DNA of 64,000 bases from Candidatus Kouleothrix ribensis (lineage in GTDB: Bacteria > Chloroflexota > Chloroflexia > Chloroflexales > Roseiflexaceae), in NCBI GenBank assembly GCA_016722075.1, contig JADKGW010000001.1, positions 2,604,001-2,668,000 on the forward strand, in the 5' to 3' direction. Shown piece after piece: positions 51,997 to 59,654 of this stretch (position 1 is the stretch's first letter; each line of letters begins with the position of its first letter). The notes beneath the pieces are model-generated. The model made no database searches and was not told where the DNA came from. It worked only from the letters and a program-made list of their open reading frames with translations. The position numbers and the translations under genes were made by a program.

Positions 51997-52779
51997 TTAC
52001 AGCTCGAAGCCCTGCCCGGCCGCGCGCACCGCAATCGCAATCGCATTCGCCACGGCCACACCCTTCTGCTCGAGCACCACCTGCTCGCCCGAGGTGCGCT
52101 GGGCGACCACGCCGCACACGCAGCCGGCGGCAAAGCCGTACACGCCGGCCATCTTAAACAGCGTGCCCGACTCCATCTCGTAGTTTAGCACGTTCAGGTG
52201 GCGATACTCGTCGGTGATGCCGCGCAGCCAGCGCAGCAGGTGCGGGTTAGCCGACGCACTGCGCTCCTGGCCCTCGTAGAAGGTATCGACCGAGGCGGTG
52301 ATACCGATGTGGTAGTCGGCGCCGAGCTCGCGTGCGGCCCGCGCCAGCGCCACAGTCAGAAACGGGTCGGCGGCGGCGGGGTACTCGGCCGGGGCGATAT
52401 CGTTGGCGGCGCCCTGGCGGCACAGCGACGCGCGGCTGATCACCACGCTGCCCGGCAGCACATGCTGCTGGATCGAGCCGCAGGTGCCGATCCGAATGAT
52501 CTGGCGCACGCCGATCTGCACCAGCTCGTTCACCACAATACTCAGCGACGGCGCGCCCATGCCGCTGGTACACGAGAGGATGGCCCGGCCACCGGGCAGG
52601 GTACCGACATAGCTGTTCAGCCCGCGATGCTCCGAGAGCATACGCACATCCTGAAAGTGCTCGCGCGCAATCAAGCTGGCGCGATCGGGGTCGCCCGAGA
52701 GCAGCGCGACAGTCGGCGCCTGCGCGCCCAGATCGGCGCGCCCAAACCCAATATGATAGAACCTATCTGGCTCGGCCAT
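51997..52779 (-). CDS. udp: Uridine phosphorylase
   Basis: The 260-residue enzyme splits uridine to uracil and ribose 1-phosphate in pyrimidine salvage. It has the family phosphate and nucleoside motifs: LLSGDPDRASLIAREHF, TSGMGAPSLSIVVNELVQIG, IRIGTCGSIQ, ASVDTFYEGQERSASANPHL with the Gln-Arg pair that binds uracil, and VLNYEMESGTLFKMA. Length is normal. It is free-standing; no deaminase is adjacent. Confidence 0.92.
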   Translation of the reverse strand: MAEPDRFYHIGFGRADLGAQAPTVALLSGDPDRASLIAREHFQDVRMLSEHRGLNSYVGTLPGGRAILSCTSGMGAPSLSIVVNELVQIGVRQIIRIGTCGSIQQHVLPGSVVISRASLCRQGAANDIAPAEYPAAADPFLTVALARAARELGADYHIGITASVDTFYEGQERSASANPHLLRWLRGITDEYRHLNVLNYEMESGTLFKMAGVYGFAAGCVCGVVAQRTSGEQVVLEQKGVAVANAIAIAVRAAGQGFEL

Positions 52780-52939
52780 GCACTACCTCCACGCTGAGCT
52801 ACTTCGCATGCCAGCCATTGTACTACCTTTTTGCGGCCAAGGGCGCGCCCGAGCGCAGCTACGGCCCGGTGTGGGGCGGGGAAGCATGCGCGCGTGCGAG
52901 GGGTAGGCGGCATGCCGAGCGATTGCAGGGCCGGCCGCG

Positions 52940-53821
52940 CTACAGATCGGCGACGGCCGGGATGATCTCGCGCCCGAACGCCTCGAGCGGCGCCAGCTCA
53001 TGCACATTCGGCATGTTGAAGATCACATGCTGGATGCCGACCTCGGCCAGCGAGCGGCACTGCGCAATCACACTGGCGGGCGTATCGGCGCCAGGGGCCA
53101 GCTGCACAGTGCCGAGTGCGGTGCGCTCGATCGCCTCGTAGGGGCGGCCCACCGCATCGCAGTGGCCTTTCAGAATATCGAGCTTCTGCCGCAGCACATC
53201 GTTGCCCATGCGCGCGAACAGATTGCAGGCATCGGCGTACTGCGCCACTAGCCGCAACGTCTTCTGCTCGCCAGCGCCGCCAATCATGATCGGTGGGTGC
53301 GGCTGGGCCAGCGCCTGCGGGCTGTTCAGCGGGTCGGCCAGCTGGTAGTGTGTGCCGGTGTACGCCGTCCGATCGCCGCGCCACATCTGGTGTGCAATCT
53401 GAAGCGCCTCTTCAAGCTGCTCGAAGCGCGTCTTCAAGGCTGGAAACGGCACGCCCAGCCCACGCGACTCCTGCTCGTTCCAGGCCGCGCCAATGCCGAA
53501 GTACGCCCGCCCGCCCGACAGCACATCGAGCGTCGTGACCGTCTTGACCAGCAGGCCGGGATGACGGTAGATCACCCCCGTTACCAGTGTGCCCAGCATG
53601 GCCCGCTTAGTCGCGGCTGCCAGAAAACTCAGCGCGCTATAGCCCTCGAGCATCGGCTCCTCGGGCGGGCCAACCATGCCGATCTGAAAGAAGTGATCCA
53701 TGACCCACAGGCTGTAGAACCCGGCATCATCGGCGGCCCGCCCAATCTGGGCAAGCCGCGCGCCAATTTCGGCTGCTCCACCCGGCCAGGTAAAGCTGGG
53801 GATCTGTAGTCCAATCCGCAT
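52940..53821 (-). CDS. LLM-class flavin-dependent oxidoreductase (F420-type)
   Basis: The 293-residue TIM-barrel protein has the luciferase-like-monooxygenase patterns MRIGLQIPSF, ADDAGFYSLWVMDHFFQIG, LVTGVIYRHPGLLVKTVTTL and LDVLSGGRAYFGIGAAWNEQ, with PPIMIGGAGEQKTLRLVAQY later. These are the F420/FMN type rather than true luciferases. GAAGGAG lies 6 bases before the ATG. Substrate unknown. Confidence 0.88.
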   Translation of the reverse strand: MRIGLQIPSFTWPGGAAEIGARLAQIGRAADDAGFYSLWVMDHFFQIGMVGPPEEPMLEGYSALSFLAAATKRAMLGTLVTGVIYRHPGLLVKTVTTLDVLSGGRAYFGIGAAWNEQESRGLGVPFPALKTRFEQLEEALQIAHQMWRGDRTAYTGTHYQLADPLNSPQALAQPHPPIMIGGAGEQKTLRLVAQYADACNLFARMGNDVLRQKLDILKGHCDAVGRPYEAIERTALGTVQLAPGADTPASVIAQCRSLAEVGIQHVIFNMPNVHELAPLEAFGREIIPAVADL

Positions 53822-53919
53822 ACGTGCTCCTTCACCCTCAACCCTGGTACGAATCACGGGCGCCACGCGCGTCATCAAGCTTCTGGCTGCAGCAGCTCGG
53901 CGCCGATACTAGCGGCTGC

Positions 53920-54000
53920 TTTCCGCTTGTGCGCGCGGCACGCACGGAAAAAAGGGCAGCACACCGCTCGGCTGAAGGCTAAACGCCAACTGCATATACG
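53920..54000 (+). repeat. Nested-hairpin element, degenerate copy F
   Basis: The right-hand words CACCGCTCGGCTGAAGGCTA and AACGCCAACTGCATA match the CGTACCGCTCTGCCGAAGGC and AAACGCCGACTGCGTA words of copy A. To their left a hairpin TTCCG ... CGGAA with inner GTGCG/CGCAC (53920-53948) takes the place of the inner stem. It lies between the LLM oxidoreductase start and the small membrane protein stop. Confidence 0.45.
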
Positions 54001-54104
54001 GCTGCGCTGCGGCATTGCCACACCGCCGCGCAGGCACGCAGGCGTGAGCCATCAGCACACGGTTGCGGCTATATGGCGGCGCGGCTATATGCACAGGAGT
54101 GCTG

Positions 54105-54377
54105 CTACGCCACAAAGCGTTCCGGGTCGAGCCGCTGCTCAACCAGGGTGATCACGAGTAAACCAATCACGCCAGCCAGGATCGTGTAGACCACAATGCC
54201 AAGCAGGTTCACCGGCTGATCTGCTGCAACATCCAAATACCAGTTCCAGGCCGCCGTTCCAGCCACCACCGCCACCCACACGAGCCACAACAGCATCTTC
54301 AGGCTGCCGCTACCACCTGCGCTGATCGAACGATTCGCTCGCTTCATACGATACATCTCGGCCTGTTCCTGACTCAT
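54105..54377 (-). CDS. Small two-helix membrane protein, MerR-linked
   Basis: The 90-residue protein has two hydrophobic helices (LLWLVWVAVVAGTAAW and NLLGIVVYTILAGVIGLLVI) with a charged N terminus. AAGGAGG lies 6 bases before ATG 54377. A near-copy of the palindrome in front of the upstream merR gene stands between the two genes, so its transcription is probably controlled by that regulator. No family is recognised. Confidence 0.6.
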   Translation of the reverse strand: MSQEQAEMYRMKRANRSISAGGSGSLKMLLWLVWVAVVAGTAAWNWYLDVAADQPVNLLGIVVYTILAGVIGLLVITLVEQRLDPERFVA

Positions 54378-54434
54378 GGTGAACCTCCTTGTCACACTGC
54401 TGTGTGTTTGTCGCCCGTCATTGGGCCATCAACG

Positions 54435-54450
54435 TTAACGTTAACGTTAA
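54435..54450. promoter_or_regulatory. Second MerR-type operator candidate
   Basis: TTAACGTTAACGTTAA, a perfect palindrome that is part of a three-fold AACGTT repeat (54431-54450). It agrees with the palindrome before merR (TTGACGTGAACGTCAA) at 13 of 16 positions, with ACGT and AACGT parts fixed and only symmetric positions changed. Confidence 0.6.
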
Positions 54451-54468
54451 TATTGTGACAAATAAAAA

Positions 54469-54858
54469 CTAGCGTGCGTGTTTATGTTCAATAAAAGCCT
54501 CGATCCGGCTAATATTTGCCTGCAGCTCAGCGCGAAAGCGCTGAAGCATGCTGATCTTCTCGTCGGCATCGGACAACTGGGCCTGGAGCAGCTCGAGCAC
54601 GCGGCGCTTACCGCGCAGGCCGGTCGGGTCGTCGCAGTAGAGCGGCAGCACCTCGCCGATCTGTTCAAGCGACAGACCAAGCTGCTTGAGCGCGTCAATT
54701 TTTTTGAGACGGCCGAGTTCGGCTTCGGTGTAGTAGCGGAAGCCGTGCCCCTCGCGCTCGTTGGGGCCTAGCAAGCCAAGCCCCTCGTAGTAGCGGATCG
54801 TTCGTGGAGTTACGCCAGCCTGCTCGGCGAACTCGCCGATACGCATTTTGTCTTTCAT
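54469..54858 (-). CDS. MerR-family transcriptional regulator
   Basis: The 129-residue protein has the MerR winged helix (MRIGEFAEQAGVTPRTIRYY, then RYYTEAELGRLKKI) and a long C-terminal coiled-coil helix for dimerisation. The effector end is short and contains a single Cys (residue 75, YCDDPTGL), so metal sensing through paired cysteines is not evident. The predicted operator overlaps its own promoter region (54868-54890), and a similar operator precedes the next gene, so autoregulation and control of the small membrane protein are likely. Confidence 0.87.
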   Translation of the reverse strand: MKDKMRIGEFAEQAGVTPRTIRYYEGLGLLGPNEREGHGFRYYTEAELGRLKKIDALKQLGLSLEQIGEVLPLYCDDPTGLRGKRRVLELLQAQLSDADEKISMLQRFRAELQANISRIEAFIEHKHAR

Positions 54859-54867
54859 GAATGTATT

Positions 54868-54890
54868 ACCTTGACGTGAACGTCAAAGTT
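54868..54890. promoter_or_regulatory. MerR-type operator in front of merR
   Basis: CTTGACGT-GA-ACGTCAAAG is an almost perfect inverted repeat (54870-54888) located 12 bases upstream of the merR ATG. MerR regulators bind such palindromes between the -35 and -10 boxes. Confidence 0.6.
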
Positions 54891-54984
54891 AGTATACCCG
54901 CGCGGGCGTGGTTTGTCAACCCCCGAGCAGATCTCTCACCCACATCCCAATGTGGTCGCCCTGCGACCGCATTGGGTTACAGTA

Positions 54985-55100
54985 TTATGTACAGGGCTTA
55001 CGCCGTCGGCGTTTGTAGCCTTCGGCAGAGTGGTACTTTTCTATTTTGGTGCTCCGACTTTGGCGCGAAGCGCCAAAGTCGGAGCACCGAAGACAATCGA
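54985..55100 (-). repeat. Nested-hairpin element, copy C (reverse orientation)
   Basis: Read on the minus strand it shows the same order as copies A and B: an inner hairpin of two perfect 19-base arms (GGTGCTCCGACTTTGGCGC at 55048-55066 on the plus strand, partner at 55070-55088, loop GAA), then a GTACC word, CTCTGCCGAAGGCTACAAAC and GCCGACGGCGTAA. The stem centre is GACTTT, again fully compensated on the partner arm. Confidence 0.85.
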
Positions 55101-55126
55101 GTATGGTGCTGCCGCTGGCGCCCGCG

Positions 55127-55381
55127 TATGGTGCTGCCGCACGCGCGCCTGCAGGAGGTGCAGCGCCAGCGCCTGGCGCCCGCGTATGATACCAACTCCG
55201 TTTGATTACGTTCGTTTTGTTGTGCGGTGCCTGGCAAAGCCAGGCACCGCACAACAAAAGAGAATTTCGGGGGCGGCAAAGCCGCCCCCGAACCCCCACC
55301 ATAAAATCAAGCGATTAACCGGATTTGGTATGGTGCTGCCGCACGCGCGCCTGCAGGGAGGTGCAGCGCCAGCGCCTGGCG
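55127..55381. repeat. Direct repeat interrupted by the MITE-like element
   Basis: A ~52-base word starting TATGGTGCTGCCGCACGCGC and ending CAGCGCCAGCGCCTGGCG occurs at 55127-55178 and, with one extra G, at 55329-55381. A shorter piece, TATGGTGCTGCCGC, stands just upstream at about 55102. The MITE-like element lies between the two main copies. Confidence 0.7.
55189..55331. mobile_element. MITE-like element with two perfect hairpins
   Basis: A 143-bp block bounded by imperfect inverted ends (ATACCAACTCCGTTTGAT, and reverse-complemented right end ATACCAAATCCGGTTAAT; 15 of 18 identical). Inside are two perfect hairpins with AAA loops: 21 bp (55215-55235 with 55239-55259) and 12 bp (55266-55277 with 55281-55292). 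GTATG occurs at both borders (55184-55188, 55328-55332) and could be a 5-bp target duplication or part of the ends. It is more AT-rich at its ends than its surroundings and encodes no protein. Confidence 0.65.
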
Positions 55382-55389
55382 GCGCCGGC

Positions 55390-56046
55390 TCAGCCCACCA
55401 CACGCGCCAGGATCTCGGCCAGTGGCAGCGCGTCGAGCGCGGGCAGCACCAGCTCGCTGGCAGGCAGCACGAGCTGGCTGGTGACGGCGCCAGGCACGGC
55501 GACACAGCGCATCCCAGCCGCGCGCGCCGCCAGAATGCCGTTTGGCGAGTCTTCGAACACCAGGCAAGCGGCCGGGGCCGCACCCAGGCCAGCCGCCGCG
55601 CTCAAAAACAGGTCGGGGGCGGGCTTGGTGCGCGCCACGTCGTCGGCAGTGCGCACGCACGCGAACGCCGGTCGAATACCCAGACGGCCGAGCCAGCCCT
55701 CGACCCAGGCGCGGTCGCTGCTCGAGGCGACTGCACAAGGCAGCTCGGCCGCACGCGCCTGCTCGAGCAGGCTCAGTACGCCAGGCAGCAGCGGCTGGTC
55801 GGCGCTCAGCGCGTCCTTGAACGCCCGGCGCCGGGCCAGGTCGGCCGCGCGGTCGAGCGGGCGGCCCAACAGCGCCTCGAGGTGCGCCAGGGCATCGAAG
55901 CCATGGCTCGTGCCTAGCGTGTGTTGGTACAGATCGAGCGTCAGGTCGTGGCCGTACTCGTTATAGAGCACGCGCCAGCTCTCGAACGCAGGCGTCTCGG
56001 TGTCGACCAGCAGGCCGTCGAAGTCGAAGATCAGTGCTTCAATCAT
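55390..56046 (-). CDS. HAD-superfamily hydrolase (beta-phosphoglucomutase-like)
   Basis: The 218-residue enzyme has the HAD motifs: LIFDFDGLLVDTE with the nucleophile Asp and the acid/base Asp, a helical cap (about 20-85), VASSSDRAWVEGWL with the phosphate-binding Ser, KPAPDLFL lysine, and VFEDSPNGILAARAAG. Cap type 1 suggests a sugar-phosphate phosphatase or mutase. A TATACT word ends only 6 bases before the ATG, so the transcript may be nearly leaderless. Confidence 0.9.
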   Translation of the reverse strand: MIEALIFDFDGLLVDTETPAFESWRVLYNEYGHDLTLDLYQHTLGTSHGFDALAHLEALLGRPLDRAADLARRRAFKDALSADQPLLPGVLSLLEQARAAELPCAVASSSDRAWVEGWLGRLGIRPAFACVRTADDVARTKPAPDLFLSAAAGLGAAPAACLVFEDSPNGILAARAAGMRCVAVPGAVTSQLVLPASELVLPALDALPLAEILARVVG

Positions 56047-56077
56047 GGCTGTAGTATAGCAGAAGCCTCGCCGCGTC

Positions 56078-56099
56078 GCCGCCGGATGCATCCGGCGGC
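56078..56099. terminator. 22-bp perfect palindrome after the kinase gene
   Basis: The halves GCCGCCGGATG and CATCCGGCGGC are exact reverse complements with no loop. It lies between the kinase stop (56160) and the HAD gene start, both minus strand, and probably ends kinase transcription. No T-run. Confidence 0.45.
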
Positions 56100-56159
56100 T
56101 GGGGTAGCACCAGGCCCGCTCAAGCGAGCCGGCTGAGGTGCCGCGCGCGCCTGGTTGCC

Positions 56160-58328
56160 TCAATTCCAGGCGGCCTGCGGCAATATCAGCGACACGCGCG
56201 TATACGCGCCGGGCTTGCTCTCGGTGGTGAGTGTGCCGCCAACCACCGCCATGAGCGTGCTGTGCAGGCCCAGGCCGTGGCCGCTGCCCTGCCTGCTGGT
56301 AGCTGTGCCCATGCCTACGCCATCGTCCTCGATCGCCAGCTCGATGCCATTGTGCCAGGCTACCGTCACAGCCAGGTGCAGCGGCCGGGCGTCGCCATCG
56401 CGGCCGTAGCGCGCGGCGTTACGCACCACCTCGCGCGCGGCATAGAAGAATACCTCGGCCGCCAGCGCCGGCACCTGGCGGGCCTGAAGCTCGGCCTCGG
56501 GCGCCACCTGCCAGCTCACGCCGTCGAATGCGCTGGCAAACTCGCCATCGATCGCCTGGCGCAGCGCGCCCACCAGCCCCAGCCGGGCTACTTCGGGCGC
56601 GGCGGTGGGCGGCATGGCATGCAGCAGGTTCGAGATAGCGCGATGCACCTCGGCCAGCTGCGTTTGCAGCTGATCGATCGTCGCCTGCGCATGATCGGCC
56701 GGGCCATCGTCCAACCGGCAATTAGCCATCTGCAAGATCGCGGTGTGCAACTGTGGCAGCACGTCGTCGTGCAGCACCCGCCGGGTACGCCGATCGAGCA
56801 CCTGGCTTTCGGCCAGCCGCTGGCGTTGCAGCGCCATCAGCCGGCGGGCCATCTCGGCGCTGGCGCGTGTGTCGATCAGCCGCTCGCCAGTGGCGCGGGC
56901 GATCTCGATCTCTTCCTGGGTGTACAGGCCACCATCGCGCTTCTCGCCCAGCAGCAGCACGCCGATCAGGCCGCGCTCGCTCCACAGCGGTACGCCCCAC
57001 ACCGCACCGCCATAGGCCACCGCGTCGAGCGGGGCACACATCATCTGTGGCGTATCGAAGCGCGCGGCCAGCGCCTGGAGCGCCTCTTCGGGTAGCGCGC
57101 CCAGCTCGGCGCGCGGCTGGCCGGCCAACACCGGCGGGCCAACCAGCGGCGCCAGCGGGCCGAGCGCAGCCAGGTAAGCCGCCTGCGCGTCGAGCACCTC
57201 GGCGCACAGCACCCGCAGCGGCGCGGCGATGTCGACCTCGGGCGGGGCGGCCGGGCGCAGCATGCGCTCGTACAGGCGCTGGCTGGCCACAAACGGGCGC
57301 AGCGCATCCATACTGCGCTCGCGATCGACATACGAGCGCCAGCCGAGCAGCGCGTAGAACAGCGTCATGAGCAGGGTCGCCAGCAGCAGGCGATAGATCG
57401 GATCGACATCACGGATACCCGGCAGCGTCACGCTCAGGCCCATCAGCGCGCCGTAGCCGGCCGCCAGCACCAGGCTGCGCCGCCAGTAGCGAAACAGGCC
57501 GCCGCGCGGCAACGCCTTGCCGGTGAAGATCTCGTACGACACGATCGCGCGGCCGATCAGCACGATCGCAGCGGCCACCAGCACTACCAGCAGCAGGTCG
57601 AAGCCCACCAGCACGAACAGCGTGCGCACCAGGTGTGTGCCGAGCAGCCGGCTCTGCAGCCGGCTCAGAAACACCGCCACCGCCGCGCCGAGCGTCAGCG
57701 TCACCAGCAGCAGCACCAGCGAGGCCGCAATCAGCCAGGGCCGCGCGCGCCGGCGCGCCTCGTCGCCCATGAAGCGCTCGGATGCGGCCGGGTGGCGCAG
57801 CGCCGTGAGCGCCAGCAGGATGCACAGGGTGCTGTATACCGGGTAGATCAGCACCACCACCGGCAGGCCGGCAAACTGAAACACGCTGATCGGCGAGCGG
57901 TTCAGCACCTCGCCGTAGCTCGGCAGCGGGTTGGCCACTACCAGCGACACCAGCGCGGCCAGCCCGAGCAGGCCGGCCAGCGGCAGCCACAGCCGGTGGC
58001 GCCCCTGTACCAACACGCCACCATACCAGGCCGTCATCAGGTACCACAGGTATGGCGCGCCCACCACCGGCAGCCAGCTTACGCGCCACCAGAACTCGGT
58101 GTCGGCGCCAAAGCCGTTGAACGTATCGAAGGCGTGGCTCACCACCGCCGTGTGGCCAGCAAAGAACAGCCCGCCTGCGATCAGCCCGCCGCCGGCCAGC
58201 CAGGTGCCCCAACGGCGCCGCTCGGCGTTTAGCAGCACGGTCAGGCCCAGCCATAGAAAGGCGATCATGTTGAAGAACGATAGCGCGTTCACCAGCCAGG
58301 TGAGCGCCAGGTAGATCTGGTATGACAT
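56160..58328 (-). CDS. Seven-helix membrane histidine kinase with GAF-like domain
   Basis: The 722-residue kinase has about nine N-terminal hydrophobic helices, a GAF-like region (about 385-500) and a HisKA_3 core: phospho-acceptor His520 in RRVLHDDVLPQLHTAIL, and the ATPase motifs EVVRNAARYGRDGD, LAIEDDGVGMG and GHGLGLHSTLMAVVGG. It is read together with the NarL-type regulator upstream (58564-59310), although a repeat array separates them. No ribosome site is clear because the array ends at the start codon. Confidence 0.85.
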   Translation of the reverse strand: MSYQIYLALTWLVNALSFFNMIAFLWLGLTVLLNAERRRWGTWLAGGGLIAGGLFFAGHTAVVSHAFDTFNGFGADTEFWWRVSWLPVVGAPYLWYLMTAWYGGVLVQGRHRLWLPLAGLLGLAALVSLVVANPLPSYGEVLNRSPISVFQFAGLPVVVLIYPVYSTLCILLALTALRHPAASERFMGDEARRRARPWLIAASLVLLLVTLTLGAAVAVFLSRLQSRLLGTHLVRTLFVLVGFDLLLVVLVAAAIVLIGRAIVSYEIFTGKALPRGGLFRYWRRSLVLAAGYGALMGLSVTLPGIRDVDPIYRLLLATLLMTLFYALLGWRSYVDRERSMDALRPFVASQRLYERMLRPAAPPEVDIAAPLRVLCAEVLDAQAAYLAALGPLAPLVGPPVLAGQPRAELGALPEEALQALAARFDTPQMMCAPLDAVAYGGAVWGVPLWSERGLIGVLLLGEKRDGGLYTQEEIEIARATGERLIDTRASAEMARRLMALQRQRLAESQVLDRRTRRVLHDDVLPQLHTAILQMANCRLDDGPADHAQATIDQLQTQLAEVHRAISNLLHAMPPTAAPEVARLGLVGALRQAIDGEFASAFDGVSWQVAPEAELQARQVPALAAEVFFYAAREVVRNAARYGRDGDARPLHLAVTVAWHNGIELAIEDDGVGMGTATSRQGSGHGLGLHSTLMAVVGGTLTTESKPGAYTRVSLILPQAAWN

Positions 58329-58575
58329 AGCGGATTTGCAGGTTGCCTCGGGTTGCTGCGGGTTGCTACGGGTTGCAGGTTGGCAGGTTACCTCGGGTTG
58401 CAGGTTGCAGGTTGGCAGGTTGCCTCGGGTTGCTGCGGGTTGCAGGTTGGCCGGTTGGCAGGTTACCTCGGGTTGCAGGTTGCAGGTTGGCCGGTTGGCA
58501 GGTTGCCTCGGGTTACAGGCAGCACTACCCTGGAAGCTTCTACCTTACTTCCTTACTACCTTGCTACCCTTCTAA
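58329..58575 (-). repeat. Two-part tandem repeat between regulator and kinase genes
   Basis: On the minus strand the order is a run of 8-bp words (GAAGGGTAG, CAAGGTAG, TAAGGAAG, TAAGGTAG), then a longer tract of AACCTGC/CAACCCGAGG words. This repeats, in the same order, the two parts of the array at 38086-38240. The first GAAGGGTAG supplies the final codons and stop of the regulator gene (Glu-Gly-stop). Confidence 0.75.
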
Positions 58576-59310
58576 CAGATCGTACGGCACCCAGGCGCCG
58601 CGCGCATCGAGGATCTGCGGCACGCCCTGGTCGTCCCACATGATCAGGCGGCCGGCGCGCACAATCAGGGCCGCGCGCGTCCGTGCAACCTTCTCGTCGG
58701 TGGCGGTGTCGGCCAGGCCCCAGGCGGCGTAGATCTGCCCGTTGGTGCGGCTGATGCTGCGCTTATCGCGGAAGCCTAGCCGCGCTGCGATCTGCTCGTT
58801 GCTCATGCCCTGGGCGAGCATACGCGCCACTGCTTGCTCGTTGGGTTCGAGCAGCGCCATAGGTGCCTGCTCGTCTTTCTCGCGCACCTCTTGCACGCGC
58901 GACTCGATCTCGGGGTCGATGAAGCTGCGCCCGGCCAGCGCATCGCGCAGCAGCGGCACGATCATGTGCGGCAGCAGGTAGTTCGACTTGCGCACATAGG
59001 CGTAGTGGCTGAGGATGCCTGAGCGGCGGAACGCCCGGTAGTAGGCGTCGTCGTCCTGAATCGAGTAGAACACCACCGGCAGGCGCGGGAACTCGCGCCG
59101 GATGGCCACGGCCGCCTCGATGCCATTCAGCTGCCCGGCCAGCTGCACGTCCATCAGGATCGCCTGCGGCGGCGCGGCCAGCACCAGCGCCAGCGCCTCC
59201 TCGCCACTGCCGCAATCGGCCACGACCTGCACCGCGCCGGTGGCACTCAACCCGGCCGCCAGCGCCGGCCGCAGCCGCTCGTTATCTTCGACTAGCAGAA
59301 GTGTGATCAT
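58564..59310 (-). CDS. NarL-type response regulator
   Basis: The 248-residue protein has a receiver domain (TLLLVEDNERL, phospho-acceptor Asp54 in ILMDVQLAG, conserved Lys in AYVRKSNYLL) and a C-terminal helix-turn-helix (LEPNEQAVARMLAQGMSNEQ, IAARLGFRDKRSISRTNGQI). The C-terminal domain is longer than in typical NarL proteins and ends DQGVPQILDARGAWVPYD. It is flanked on both sides by repeat arrays and lies upstream of the kinase in the same direction. Confidence 0.85.
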   Translation of the reverse strand: MITLLLVEDNERLRPALAAGLSATGAVQVVADCGSGEEALALVLAAPPQAILMDVQLAGQLNGIEAAVAIRREFPRLPVVFYSIQDDDAYYRAFRRSGILSHYAYVRKSNYLLPHMIVPLLRDALAGRSFIDPEIESRVQEVREKDEQAPMALLEPNEQAVARMLAQGMSNEQIAARLGFRDKRSISRTNGQIYAAWGLADTATDEKVARTRAALIVRAGRLIMWDDQGVPQILDARGAWVPYDLLEG

Positions 59311-59428
59311 ACGGTTGCAGGTTGCCTCGGGTTGCAGGTTGGCAGGTTGCAGGTTGCAGGTTGCAGGTTGCCTCGGGCTGCAGGTTGGCAGGTTGGCAGG
59401 TTGGCAGGTTGCAGGTTGGCAAGCAGCG
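59311..59428 (-). repeat. Tandem repeat of AACCTGCAACC/CCCGAGG words
   Basis: Degenerate units GGTTGCAGGTTGCCTCGGG and GGTTGGCAGGTTGCA on the plus strand are the same word family as at 58340-58520 and, in the opposite orientation, 38110-38230. The (GAAGGGTA) part is absent here. A separate 7-bp run (GCACGAC, three units) follows at about 59451-59475. The rest of the gap up to 59654 holds no gene. Confidence 0.7.
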
Positions 59429-59654
59429 GACTCTATTGCTGCATACTACGCACGACGCACGACGCACGACGCACTATCTAACGTGCTAACCTGGCCCCCC
59501 CACCGTTGGAGCACTCGCAGACAGGCTACCAGACCCAGCGAGCGGCGTCAAGCACCCAGGTGCGATCGATCGGCGATCTAAGGACTGGCGGCGCGCACTG
59601 GCGCGGCCGTACAATCGGCAGCAGCAGGCCGCACGAGCTACGAGGAGCGACACG

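Noticed and set aside
52780..52939. Small frames between the uridine phosphorylase and LLM genes
   Set aside because: No ribosome site, no domain; shadow frames only.
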